Source: SAR86 cluster bacterium REDSEA-S09_B4 (GTDB taxonomy: Bacteria > Pseudomonadota > Gammaproteobacteria > Magnimaribacterales > Magnimaribacteraceae). From it: a stretch of 64,000 nt of DNA. Below are positions 29,221-39,250 of this stretch, in pieces. The translations under genes and the position numbers were made by a program. The stretch covers positions 42,752 through 106,751 of the forward strand of contig LUQU01000001.1 in the NCBI GenBank assembly GCA_001628005.1, given 5' to 3'. Position 1 is the first letter of the stretch, and each line of letters starts with the position of its first letter. The notes beneath the pieces were generated by a model, which did not search any database, was not told the origin of the DNA, and saw nothing but the letters and a program-made list of their open reading frames with translations.

Positions 29221-30993
29221 TCAATTGTTTGGAATTGTAGGTAAAAGAATAAAGGATGGGTATTCAGCGGAATGAAATACCTTTTGTTCCGCTTTTATAG
29301 TCTTTCTCGCATTTACTAAATCTTGATGTAGGTTAAGATTTCTTTCATATCTTGGAAAATTGCTACTTGAAATTTCTATTCTCAATTTATGCCCAGCTTG
29401 AAATACATTGCTCGTAGGACGCATACGAATCTTTATTTTCTTAGGAGTTTCTTGATCTACTGACATCTCCTCTATCCGAACTATACCGTCAGAGATGTTA
29501 TAGGCTGTTCCATCAGGATAAACATCAACAAGCTTAACCGTAAAATCTGTAGTTTTTGCTGAAGACTTTACATATAAGTAAGCTTCCAAAGGACCTGTTA
29601 TTTCTAGAGGGGTTGACTGGATGGGTCCATCATAAATTAACACATCCTCCCTTTCTTCAATTTCATTTTGTTTCCTTATACCACCCCATGGTCCAAGCAT
29701 CGCACCCCCTACGCTAGGCACTGGATTGAGAGGATCATAAGTAAATGAATCGAATTCACCGCCTAAACTATCATTGTTAAAGGATAATTTACCATCCCCA
29801 TGAATAGTATTTGCATTCCCTAGAGACTTTAAATAGAAGGGTTTGAAAGCTGTTCTACTTAGTGGCCACTCATTTTCTTCTCGCCAAGTATTAACTCCCA
29901 TTACAAAAATCTTAACTTCTGGAATCACACTGTCTCTTTTACCTAAAATTTCATCGAACCAAGGGGTGGTGGGCCAAACACTATTCTCTCTATAAGTAAC
30001 CTTTTCTCCATTTGGTAAATTAACTGAATCGGCATGCTTCCAAGGTCCAATTATCAATTTAGTGTTTTTTGCAACAAAAGGATCGGGATGCTCTTTTAAC
30101 GAATGGAAATCATCTAACTGTGAAATTAAAAAAGGATCATACCATCCAGCTAGATGTAGCACTGGTCCTTTAATAGATTCAGTTCGTTTATTGCCATCAA
30201 TTTTTTCCCAAAAGGCTAAATTACCCCTATTCATAACCCAGTCATTAAAAAAATCAGTATCTCCTATAGCCACATTATCTGCCTGCATGACAGGAAGAAT
30301 TTCTACTCCTTTGGCTAAATCATTCAGGTCAACTTCCCTATCTTCTTGACCTCGGCTTCTTATTGTCCAATACAAGGCTGAAGCTAAAGAAAATGCTCCA
30401 CCGGGGTAAAACATTTCTTTAAAATTTGAACTTCCAATATGCATAAAATAAGCCTTTATCTTAGGATCTGTAGAATTAGATATTGCCCATTGCGTATGAG
30501 CAAAAGAAGAAGATCCCCACATAAACAGATCTCCATCAAACCAAGATTGATTTGTTATCCATTTTAAAGTTTCTAAACCATCTTTACGCTCGTGTATTAA
30601 AGGATAAAACTCTCCTGAAGATCGATATCTACCTCTTGTCCCTTGTATAACCACTACATATCCCCTAGTAGACCAAAACCTGCCGACAAGCTCTGTTTTA
30701 AGAGAATCTGTCAAAGAATAAGTTAGAGGAATTCGTACTAATATTGTTGGAGCTTTTTCTAATTCTCTGGGTTTAAAAATTCTTGAAGACAGAGTAATGC
30801 CTTCTTCTGTTTCTAAAGTTCTATTTTTATAGATATCAACTGAGTAATTACCTTTTTTATTTTCTGGATATGAAAACGCCACATCCGATATAAAATTCAT
30901 TAAATGCCCATAACTTGAATATAAGATGAATAAGACAAGTATGGTTCCAATAAATAGGAAATACTTTGAACTGAAAAACTTATTTCGTTCCAT
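29221..30993 (-). CDS. CocE/NonD family hydrolase (Xaa-Pro dipeptidyl-peptidase-like)
   Basis: 590 aa; GYVVVIQGTRGRYRSSGEFYPLIHERKDGLETLKWI; WGSSSFAHTQW; HLAGWYDPF; C-terminal beta domain. Confidence 0.88.
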   Translation of the reverse strand: MERNKFFSSKYFLFIGTILVLFILYSSYGHLMNFISDVAFSYPENKKGNYSVDIYKNRTLETEEGITLSSRIFKPRELEKAPTILVRIPLTYSLTDSLKTELVGRFWSTRGYVVVIQGTRGRYRSSGEFYPLIHERKDGLETLKWITNQSWFDGDLFMWGSSSFAHTQWAISNSTDPKIKAYFMHIGSSNFKEMFYPGGAFSLASALYWTIRSRGQEDREVDLNDLAKGVEILPVMQADNVAIGDTDFFNDWVMNRGNLAFWEKIDGNKRTESIKGPVLHLAGWYDPFLISQLDDFHSLKEHPDPFVAKNTKLIIGPWKHADSVNLPNGEKVTYRENSVWPTTPWFDEILGKRDSVIPEVKIFVMGVNTWREENEWPLSRTAFKPFYLKSLGNANTIHGDGKLSFNNDSLGGEFDSFTYDPLNPVPSVGGAMLGPWGGIRKQNEIEEREDVLIYDGPIQSTPLEITGPLEAYLYVKSSAKTTDFTVKLVDVYPDGTAYNISDGIVRIEEMSVDQETPKKIKIRMRPTSNVFQAGHKLRIEISSSNFPRYERNLNLHQDLVNARKTIKAEQKVFHSAEYPSFILLPTIPNN

Positions 30994-31018
30994 AATTTAA
31001 ATATACGCTTTTACTGTT

Positions 31019-31666
31019 CTAACTACGAAGTTTCAAGGTCTTAAAAAATAAAGCTATTCCTGACAAAGCACTTATCAATGCCAAGATTGAAAAGAATTTA
31101 AGTAAGAAATTATTTATATTATCTCTTTCTCTATAGTCAATAATATGGGCTCCCCAAAGGAAATCCCAAATTCTCCAAGAATCTGATCTTATGGCTGTAA
31201 CTGCCCCACTAAAGGCATCTACATAAACATTAATGTCGTCAGATGTAGAAGTTGTAACTTTATATAAAGGCAGATCTCTACCTCTATATTCCGCTCTTTT
31301 TTCTTGGTTATCTATTCTAAAAGCTTCTAGAGGTCTCAGGTTTGTTTTCCTTTTAACTACTTCTTTAGCTTCTTCTTCATCTAACTCTTCTAATTTTTTT
31401 CCACTTAGATCAGAGTAAATCAGACCGCTATCTGTTTCTGCCTTGATAATCCATTTATCCAGCCTTTTAATAAAGCTTAAATTTTTTGCTGTAAAAGTAA
31501 TTTCAACTTCTTCAAGATTTAAATCTTCAGCTTGATTCTCAAGTAAATATTGTTCTCCCCTCACTAATTCAATTTTATTAAAAGCAAAATAAATACCTGA
31601 AACAGTCCATAAAAGTAACTGTATAGATATTATTAAACTTAAATACTTATGAAAAAAACGAATCAT
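31019..31666 (-). CDS. PepSY-domain / PepSY-associated TM protein
   Basis: MIRFFHKYLSLIISIQLLLWTVSGIYFAF; VTTSTSDDINVYVDAFSGAVTAIRSDSWRIWDFLWGAHIIDY. Confidence 0.78.
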   Translation of the reverse strand: MIRFFHKYLSLIISIQLLLWTVSGIYFAFNKIELVRGEQYLLENQAEDLNLEEVEITFTAKNLSFIKRLDKWIIKAETDSGLIYSDLSGKKLEELDEEEAKEVVKRKTNLRPLEAFRIDNQEKRAEYRGRDLPLYKVTTSTSDDINVYVDAFSGAVTAIRSDSWRIWDFLWGAHIIDYRERDNINNFLLKFFSILALISALSGIALFFKTLKLRS

Positions 31667-31678
31667 TGCAAATTATTT

Positions 31679-32224
31679 TTAAGTAAGGCTAACACCTGAT
31701 AAATATTCGTGAAAGTTGAAGGCTAGAGCTGTAAACATAGCCCCAAGCACTATAGAAAAAATGTCAAAAAGTAACCTTGGTTTAATTTCTTTAACTTGAA
31801 CTTTTCTACTTTCGGAAACGATAACTGAAATTATTGAATACACCATGAAAGTACTGAATAAAATAACTGAGACAGTATCTGAGTTAGTTAATAGGTGCAC
31901 AGCTGACCAAATAGCTATCCCTATAGACATTGGGTGCTTTGAAAACTTCTTTATAAAGCTGGGAACATTTGCAGCAATAAGAAAAGTTAAAGAGAAAAAC
32001 ATGATGTATTTGGAATACAGGAAAGCTTGTGCATTTATTGCATACAACGAATTAGAGCTGGCTTCATAGCCTAGGACTATTAGCAGGAAGCCGAGTAGGC
32101 TAATTAGAGAGAAAAATATCATATAAGTATTTTCTCCAAGAGCACTTTTTAGACTTTCTTTTACTGTAGAAATAAGAGGAACTAAGTGAATTCCAAAAAA
32201 TATTAAAATACCTGCAATAAACAT
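31679..32224 (-). CDS. NnrU-like membrane protein
   Basis: FFGIHLVPLISTVKESLKSALGENTYMIFFSLISLLGFLLIVLGY; SKHPMSIGIAIWSAVHLLTN. Confidence 0.78.
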   Translation of the reverse strand: MFIAGILIFFGIHLVPLISTVKESLKSALGENTYMIFFSLISLLGFLLIVLGYEASSNSLYAINAQAFLYSKYIMFFSLTFLIAANVPSFIKKFSKHPMSIGIAIWSAVHLLTNSDTVSVILFSTFMVYSIISVIVSESRKVQVKEIKPRLLFDIFSIVLGAMFTALAFNFHEYLSGVSLT

Positions 32225-32242
32225 ATTTATTAGTCTATTCTT

Positions 32243-33733
32243 TTAAAGAAGAGAGTCCATAGGAATTAACTTCAGAAAAGCTAAAGTTATTTTTTTTAAA
32301 ATACCTACCTCATCCCCTTTACTTAAACCTGAGACCACCTCCCAACTATTGTCTAGATACATATCCTTTTCAATACTTGCTTGAAGTTGCGAAGCTAGTT
32401 GTTCATTAGTTATCAATACTCCTACTTCTGTATTAAGATTAGCTGATCTAGGATCAAGATTAAAACTTCCAATAAATATCCTTTTCTGGTCAATAACCAT
32501 GCTTTTAGCATGGAGAGCAAATTTCAAATTAGGATTAGTTAACTCTTTATGGCGATCTACTAAATCTTGCTGAACTTTAGCAGAAGGTTTAAATTCAAAT
32601 AGCTCCACTCCTGCCTGCTCTAAAGCTTCGCGTTGTCGATGATAACCACTAAAAGCCATAAGGTTATCTGTGGAAGCCAGTGAATTTGTCGAAATTTTTA
32701 CTTTTACCCCTCTGGATACCAAGGCAGATAAGAGCTCAATCCCTTCATCGGGCAGTATTACATAAGGGGATTGAATAATTAATGATTGTTTAGCTTCTAA
32801 AACCTCATTAATTAAGAGACTATAGCTTTTACTACCGCCTGAAAGACTTACAAAGTTTTCAATTTTCCCTGGCCTATCACTGATAAAACTTACGTCTTCC
32901 CAAATAAGATTCTTAATTAGCTCTGAAAACTTCTTAGGAAGATTTTCTAATGCCAACCTTATTTCAGGTGTGAAGTTAGTTTCATTCAAAGCGTACTCAT
33001 GTAAAAAATTTTTGTACTCAAGGATTAAGTTTTGATCTAAATCTTCAAGCTCTGCTTGTAACAACTCTTCAACTGATACAGAAAGATCGGAGTTCCAGAA
33101 CTCTTCAAAATTTGTGCTCATATCAGCAACAACTTTTCCTAAAAGAAGAATGTCTCTATCTCTAAAATTATACTCATGGTCAAAATCGAAATACTCATCT
33201 GCCATATTCCTCCCTCCAGTAATTCCAATGCTTCTGTCAAATATGACTACCTTGTCATGCATTCTTTGATTACTTGAACGAAATGATCTTATGACATTGA
33301 ATAATCTACGAATTGAAGAAACGCCAACAGAGTGTTTCGGGTTATAAATTTTTATATCTACGTTAGGGTGATCCGTTAGACCTAAAATAGTTAATTCTTG
33401 TGCGTCAACAAGAAGGTCATCAACCAGCACTCTCACTTTTACTCCTCTTTCTGCTGCTCTTAAGAGAGCCTCACTAGCTAGAGTTCCTATATTGTCAGTA
33501 CTCCAAATAAAGTACTGAACGTCTATTGAATCTTGAGCCTTATCTGTCAACCAAGCCCTAGCCATTAAAGCTTCCTCACCTTTTTCTAAAATAAAAGTGC
33601 CTGTTTTAGTTTTCATTTTCACTTGGCACTCAGCACAATATTTGTCTAGCCACAAAAGTGAAGTGTCTTCTTCACCTTGTAAGTGAAAGCCTAAAGTCAG
33701 AAATAGAAATAAGATAACTCTATAGAACAACAT
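32243..33733 (-). CDS. Phospholipase D family protein (cardiolipin synthase-like)
   Basis: Two HKD motifs: RMHDKVVIFDRSIGITGGRN and LHAKSMVIDQKRIFIGSFNLDPRS; signal peptide. Confidence 0.9.
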   Translation of the reverse strand: MLFYRVILFLFLTLGFHLQGEEDTSLLWLDKYCAECQVKMKTKTGTFILEKGEEALMARAWLTDKAQDSIDVQYFIWSTDNIGTLASEALLRAAERGVKVRVLVDDLLVDAQELTILGLTDHPNVDIKIYNPKHSVGVSSIRRLFNVIRSFRSSNQRMHDKVVIFDRSIGITGGRNMADEYFDFDHEYNFRDRDILLLGKVVADMSTNFEEFWNSDLSVSVEELLQAELEDLDQNLILEYKNFLHEYALNETNFTPEIRLALENLPKKFSELIKNLIWEDVSFISDRPGKIENFVSLSGGSKSYSLLINEVLEAKQSLIIQSPYVILPDEGIELLSALVSRGVKVKISTNSLASTDNLMAFSGYHRQREALEQAGVELFEFKPSAKVQQDLVDRHKELTNPNLKFALHAKSMVIDQKRIFIGSFNLDPRSANLNTEVGVLITNEQLASQLQASIEKDMYLDNSWEVVSGLSKGDEVGILKKITLAFLKLIPMDSLL

Positions 33734-33766
33734 CTCTATTAAGGCCTTACATTTGTATCAATAAAG

Positions 33767-34939
33767 TTAAATATCTAGGTGGCTACCTAAGAAAGACTTG
33801 AAATTATCTGAATAAAATTTGTTTCTAATTTCTTCACTCAGACCGTCCATGGTTTTTTCAAACCTTCCAATTGGATCGTCAGTTCCTTCATGGTGCGGGT
33901 AGTCGGAAGCAAACATTAGTAGATCTTCTGCCCCTGAAGTGAGTATCCACCCAATATCTTCTCCAGCAAAAGGGGTAACTTTTATTTGTCGTAAGACATA
34001 CTCTGAAGGTAGAAGTTTTAACACTGACATATCCTGTAATTTTCTAAATGCTTTATAGGATTGATCTAAGTGTTTCATCCAAGAAATAATCCAAGAGGCA
34101 CCTAGCTCTATTACTCCTATCCTTAATTTTGGAAACCTTTCTAATACACCATCAAAGATCATAGCTGCTAAAAACAGTTCAGCATTATATTGAATGGCCA
34201 TATAAGAAAGAGCATCCCCAGGAGCATCCCCTTCTTTGTGGGCGGGAACTGAACTGGCATTTTTATAAAACGATTTAGGAACTGGACTATATCCTCCATC
34301 AACCCCAACATGTAAGGTAATCGCCAAATCAGCTTCTTGTATAAGTGACCAGACTTTATCGTAATCTGGGTGCGTGAAGGAAATACCTTCTATAGGAGCA
34401 ATAGTATCAATCAGAACTACAGAAAAATTACTGTTTATAGCTTCTTTTAAGAACTTAAGAGCTTTATTAGGGCCTAAACCCAAAGGTATGTAGGCACAAC
34501 CAAATAATCTAATATCGTCCTTACAAAAATCTGATAAGCCTCTATTTAAAGCTCTCACCCCTCCTTCAAAAATTTCTTGATCTTTTGCTTCTATTACTTG
34601 ATTGAAAGCGCTGGTAGGGAAAACAATCTGACCTTTAAATCCCAACAGATCATTAGCTAGGCTCCTTTCTTTTTTATCAAAAGCTCCAAGACCATTCCAG
34701 CCTTTATGTTTCATAGACATAAATTCCTTCTTTGCTTTCCGAAAAATTTCAGGATCCTTTTGACGACTTTCAAAGTCATTAATGGCCTGCTTAATTTCAG
34801 CCAGTGCTCGCTTTCTTCCTCCGACGAAAGGTTCTAGGTGAGGTCTAATTTTGGGGTCAGCATAATTTGATATCCAATCCGGCGTCTCCATCATGTGAGA
34901 GTCAGCATCGTATATTTCTTTTCTATGTGCGTAGACCAT
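33767..34939 (-). CDS. Amidohydrolase family protein (metal-dependent TIM barrel)
   Basis: 390 aa; YDADSHMMETPDWI; ITLHVGVDGG; LRIGVIELGASWI; LLMFASDYPHHEG. Confidence 0.85.
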   Translation of the reverse strand: MVYAHRKEIYDADSHMMETPDWISNYADPKIRPHLEPFVGGRKRALAEIKQAINDFESRQKDPEIFRKAKKEFMSMKHKGWNGLGAFDKKERSLANDLLGFKGQIVFPTSAFNQVIEAKDQEIFEGGVRALNRGLSDFCKDDIRLFGCAYIPLGLGPNKALKFLKEAINSNFSVVLIDTIAPIEGISFTHPDYDKVWSLIQEADLAITLHVGVDGGYSPVPKSFYKNASSVPAHKEGDAPGDALSYMAIQYNAELFLAAMIFDGVLERFPKLRIGVIELGASWIISWMKHLDQSYKAFRKLQDMSVLKLLPSEYVLRQIKVTPFAGEDIGWILTSGAEDLLMFASDYPHHEGTDDPIGRFEKTMDGLSEEIRNKFYSDNFKSFLGSHLDI

Positions 34940-34942
34940 TTT

Positions 34943-36427
34943 CTAATTTTCTGAAAACATTTCTTTATAGAACCTGTACCAATCACTTTGAAACATCTCT
35001 TCAGGGTCGTACTTAAGTTTTAATTTTAAAAATCTAGGGAACTGTGGGTAGGCTTCTAATAATTGATCCTTTCTTGCCCACTTATGATAAGTAAGGAAGT
35101 AAGAACCTCCATGGCTTAACGCTACATCTATTAAAAGCCTAAAATCGCTTTTACCTTTCTCTATGCCATCTTCAGTGTGTTCCACCCTAAGATTTAAGAC
35201 TATGCAAGCATAATCTTTCTTAGCCCAGGGCAAAAAAGTTTCATTATCAGTCTTAATTAAACGGACGGTCCCGTAGATGATATCCATATTCTGAGTTTTA
35301 TTAGCCTCTGAAAGATCATCCATGAAATCGTATATTTTTTCTCTGGGAACATAAACCTCGCTGATCATTAGAGATCCTGGTTTGTAGCCAGCAAGATTCT
35401 TTGCTAGAAAACTTTCGTAATTCTCATCGTAGTAACCCAGCTGATGAGTGTCTGTCCAATATATCTGGCCATCTGTACTTAAGTAATAATTAGTATATTC
35501 ATCGAATACTTGAGCTTTATCAGAATGTGCCAGAACTATAAGATCTTTCCATCTATCGCCTGATATTTCTCCTTGCTGTTCAGGTATGAGAGTTTCGGGA
35601 GGGACTGGTTTGTAAAAAGAATAGACCCCCTTCTTCAAAAAATCTTTAGCGCTGCCATCTGTTTTAAACTGGAGATCACCGTAAAGATAACCATCAGCTA
35701 TCCTTTGAGCAGTTTTCTCAGGAAAGTCCTCTAAATTAATGACTTCAACTACTCTTACAATTTTCTGTCTTGGAGTTAACCTAACATCGACTTCCGTAAT
35801 TACACCAAAAAGACCATAGCCACCTATAACTAAACTAAAAAGTTCAGAATTCTCTGTTCTACTTACATTGAGGACTTTTCCTTTAGCATTTACCAGTCTA
35901 AAGCTTTCAACATCTTGAACCATGGGCTGTAAGACCAGACCTCTTCCATGAACATTGGAAGACAGGGCACCGCCTATTGATAAGAGATCAGCACCTGTTT
36001 GTTTTTGAGTTATTCCCCACTGTCTTCGAGAATATTTTTGAACTTTTATTAAATAATCTATCAACTCGGGCCATTGAATTCCAGCTTCAACAGTTACTAT
36101 CCCTTTGTTTCTATCAAAGCTAAGCACATCATTCATTTTTGACATGCTTATATGTAAAGTCCCCACCCCATACTGTTGACCGCCCATAGAGTGTTGGCCT
36201 CCGGAAATACTTACAGACTTGTTGGTCTGCTTAGCCGTTTTTATTAAACCTAGTACATCAAGAGTAGACTTAGGATAATGTATTGAATCTACTAAAGAAG
36301 GATTCAGTCTTGAATGTAAGTCATTCAATAAATTGGGGTTAGATCCAGTATCACTAAATCCAGATTGGTATAAGCCAAGCCCTAATAAAAAAGAACAAAA
36401 GTATTTGATGGCTTTACCAAGCTTCAA
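34943..36427 (-). CDS. FAD-binding (PCMH-type) oxidoreductase, secreted
   Basis: KQTNKSVSISGGQHSMGGQQYGVGTLHISMSKMNDVL; GALSSNVHGRGL; N-terminal signal sequence. Confidence 0.85.
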   Translation of the reverse strand: MKLGKAIKYFCSFLLGLGLYQSGFSDTGSNPNLLNDLHSRLNPSLVDSIHYPKSTLDVLGLIKTAKQTNKSVSISGGQHSMGGQQYGVGTLHISMSKMNDVLSFDRNKGIVTVEAGIQWPELIDYLIKVQKYSRRQWGITQKQTGADLLSIGGALSSNVHGRGLVLQPMVQDVESFRLVNAKGKVLNVSRTENSELFSLVIGGYGLFGVITEVDVRLTPRQKIVRVVEVINLEDFPEKTAQRIADGYLYGDLQFKTDGSAKDFLKKGVYSFYKPVPPETLIPEQQGEISGDRWKDLIVLAHSDKAQVFDEYTNYYLSTDGQIYWTDTHQLGYYDENYESFLAKNLAGYKPGSLMISEVYVPREKIYDFMDDLSEANKTQNMDIIYGTVRLIKTDNETFLPWAKKDYACIVLNLRVEHTEDGIEKGKSDFRLLIDVALSHGGSYFLTYHKWARKDQLLEAYPQFPRFLKLKLKYDPEEMFQSDWYRFYKEMFSEN

Positions 36428-36453
36428 CTTCTTACCCTTTATATATCTATCTA

Positions 36454-36975
36454 CTAATTATCAAAATCAGCAGCTTGAGTTTTGTGAACTCCACCATAAT
36501 TGGCTCCAGAGTAATGTTGACTCTTTACGACCCAGTTTCCATTTTCCCTTACCCAATTCATTGTCACCCTAGTTCGATAATCCGATGCTGTACCCCCAGC
36601 CTGGACCATACCTTCGGCATAAAATCTAACAAACACTACGTCTTCTGAAAGCTGTATAGCTTCTGGGTAAAAAATATTAGTTACTCCCCCTTGGCTAAAT
36701 CTCTGCCATTGTTCAACCGAAGAAATTTGTTTAGGTTTGTGAAAACTTCCATCTGAATTTGTGCCATAAGTACCAGATCTGCTCTCCAGCTCAACAACTG
36801 TCTCATAATCTTCACTATTCCTTGCTTCAAAATATTTCTGCAAAGAAGCTAGAACATCTTTTTCGGATTTAAGATGTCCATCAGCACTTAAGACTGTAAA
36901 AAATAACAATCCAAAAATTAAAGTTAAGTATTTCATTTTCTCTCCTTTTTTAAATTTATTGACTAAGCTTAGCAA
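36454..36975 (-). CDS. NTF2/SnoaL/DUF4440-like secreted protein
   Basis: 173 aa; LASLQKYFEARNSEDYETVVEL; MNWVRENGNWVVKSQHYSG. Mature start probably at internal MKYLTLIF. Confidence 0.65.
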   Translation of the reverse strand: MLSLVNKFKKGEKMKYLTLIFGLLFFTVLSADGHLKSEKDVLASLQKYFEARNSEDYETVVELESRSGTYGTNSDGSFHKPKQISSVEQWQRFSQGGVTNIFYPEAIQLSEDVVFVRFYAEGMVQAGGTASDYRTRVTMNWVRENGNWVVKSQHYSGANYGGVHKTQAADFDN

Positions 36976-36988
36976 AAAGGAAGAACAA

Positions 36989-38806
36989 TTACTTTTCAGC
37001 TATCATTTTGTCTACTAGTTCTTCAACGATAAATAAAGGGGGTTGTCCTTGTTCTAATACTATTGAGTGAAAATCTTTAATGTCAAAATTATCGCCCAAT
37101 TCCTCTTTAGCTTTCTCTCTTAGCTCTAGGATCTTTAACATTCCAACTTTGTAGCTACAAGCCTGACCGGGCCAGACAATATACCTTTCAATCTCAACTC
37201 TAACTTCGGTATCAGACATACCGGTAATATCTTTCATATAAGCCATGGCTTCTTCTCTGGTCCAGCGTTTAAAGTGCAAACCGGTGTCTACCACCAATCG
37301 TACTGCCCTGAATAATTCACTTTGCAAAACACCTAATTCATCATATGGATCCTCAGCTAATCCAGCTTCTACGGCTAACCTCTCTGAATAAAGAGCCCAA
37401 CCTTCACTAAAAGCTGAAGTGCCATAACCAAACCTTCTATACAGAGTAAGATCTTCATTTTCTAAGTTGAGAGCAACTTGCAGGTGGTGCCCTGGAATAG
37501 CTTCATGAAAAGCTAATGTACGCATACTGTATGTGGGTGTTTGTTTGATGTCATAAAGATTGGCATAAAAGACTCCCGGTCTACTACCATCAAGGGCTGG
37601 CGACATGTAATAGCCTCCGGCTTGATTCTTCTCAGAATACTCAGGAACTGCCCTTACCTCGACTTTAGATGTTGGCATGTTATGAAAATAATCCCCTGCA
37701 ATCTGCCAGGTCTCTTCTACGATCGAATTGTAGTCATTAACGACAGTCTCTTTCCTATCTGGCGTATCTGCATACAAGAAATTGGGATCTTCATTTAATT
37801 TATTCATCAATTTGCCAACATTAACTTCTTCTCCATACCCGAGATCCAAAGCTATAGCTTGCATTCGTTTAGTAATTCTATCGACCTCTGCAAGGCCTAT
37901 GTCGTGTATATCTTGAGCAGAATAATCTGTGGTTGTATAAACCTTGAGTCTTAAAGCATAAAATTCATCTCCGTTAGGTAAAGACCAAACTCCGTGAAAT
38001 TCGTTGGCTTGTGATCTGGTTTCTTTTATAAATTCATATAGAAGCCTAAACCCAGGATTAACACTATTTTCTATAGATTCGTCTAATTGAGAGATGAGTT
38101 CTTTTATGTCTTCTTCATCTAAATTTAAATCATTGATTTTTCTTATATAAACCTTTCTTAAAGGATTGTCGTTTTTAGTGAAGTTTAGGAATTCATCTAA
38201 CTGACGAACAACATGATCAAAAACAAATTCTGGCGGAAAGATTCCAGCCTTTTTCTGTTCATTCAAAATCTCTAGAGTTCCTTTAAATGAATCATCAAAT
38301 AAATCTAATCTTTCAATATAGGCTTCAGCTTCTTTTTTATTTCTTATAGGGTGAACATCAGTCATAAACTCAACTAGATTTAAATGAATTCCACCGATTT
38401 GATTTAGGGGGTAATTATGAAAAGGAAATTCCTCCTCTTCTTTTATGAAGTTATTCAAGTCAAAAACTGCTATCTTTTTTGTTATCTTCTGTTGCTCAGA
38501 TAAAGACTCCTCATCATAGGAAAGAAGCATTGCTCTTGAATTTTTAGCATCAATTAAATCTTCTTCAAGATCATCTAACCCAGATATAGAGATTTTGGAT
38601 TGATGATTTGTTACCCAATTAAATCGATCTATCGCCCCTAGATAAGTTAGAGACTCAGGGGAATCCAGCATTTCTGATATAAGCTCTTTGGCTAGATAAT
38701 GGTCTAAAGAAAAAGGTTTAAATAAAAATAGATTACTTAGATAAATTACCCCTACAAGCAAGAGTAATCCTAACGAGTAAAGAGCAGCTTTTAAAAACTT
38801 TTTCAT
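36989..38806 (-). CDS. DUF885-family (putative metallopeptidase) protein
   Basis: 605 aa; LAFHEAIPGHHLQVALNLE zinc-binding-like motif; GTSAFSEGWALYSERL. Confidence 0.88.
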   Translation of the reverse strand: MKKFLKAALYSLGLLLLVGVIYLSNLFLFKPFSLDHYLAKELISEMLDSPESLTYLGAIDRFNWVTNHQSKISISGLDDLEEDLIDAKNSRAMLLSYDEESLSEQQKITKKIAVFDLNNFIKEEEEFPFHNYPLNQIGGIHLNLVEFMTDVHPIRNKKEAEAYIERLDLFDDSFKGTLEILNEQKKAGIFPPEFVFDHVVRQLDEFLNFTKNDNPLRKVYIRKINDLNLDEEDIKELISQLDESIENSVNPGFRLLYEFIKETRSQANEFHGVWSLPNGDEFYALRLKVYTTTDYSAQDIHDIGLAEVDRITKRMQAIALDLGYGEEVNVGKLMNKLNEDPNFLYADTPDRKETVVNDYNSIVEETWQIAGDYFHNMPTSKVEVRAVPEYSEKNQAGGYYMSPALDGSRPGVFYANLYDIKQTPTYSMRTLAFHEAIPGHHLQVALNLENEDLTLYRRFGYGTSAFSEGWALYSERLAVEAGLAEDPYDELGVLQSELFRAVRLVVDTGLHFKRWTREEAMAYMKDITGMSDTEVRVEIERYIVWPGQACSYKVGMLKILELREKAKEELGDNFDIKDFHSIVLEQGQPPLFIVEELVDKMIAEK

Positions 38807-39225
38807 TTCAATACCAACCTTACTGGCACACCAGAGCAGTTCTCTTTACTGGTTGCACCAAAGGACAGGATGTCCAACATCTTGTCTGCAAAAGCATATT
38901 TCTCCCTCCTCAATTTGTGATAAAAATCGTGTGACTCTCTATTAGCAAAAGCTTCGTACTTTTGTTCCTTTTCATCTCTGATAATTGAAACTTCTACCCC
39001 ATCACTTGATTGTTTTATCCAGTAAGACTCATCAGTGCCATGCTCTATCCAGGAATCATTATCAGAGTCTACTATCCAGACTCTGATATTCTTAGTGCTT
39101 CCGTCTGATTCGGGTCTAGTCAGTGTCGCCACTTCACCGCCTAATTCAGATAAAGCAACGAGCGAAGTTCCGTAAAGAACTATCGCACCCAATAAGAGCG
39201 CAATAAATTTAAAAGTTCTTTTCAT
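38803..39225 (-). CDS. Hypothetical protein, possibly nitroreductase/quinone reductase-like
   Basis: 140 aa; N-terminal TM; GSTKNIRVWIVDSDNDSWIEHG; 4-nt overlap with DUF885 gene. Confidence 0.5.
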   Translation of the reverse strand: MKRTFKFIALLLGAIVLYGTSLVALSELGGEVATLTRPESDGSTKNIRVWIVDSDNDSWIEHGTDESYWIKQSSDGVEVSIIRDEKEQKYEAFANRESHDFYHKLRREKYAFADKMLDILSFGATSKENCSGVPVRLVLK

Positions 39226-39250
39226 AACTTCTTTCTTCTACTTTAAAGTC

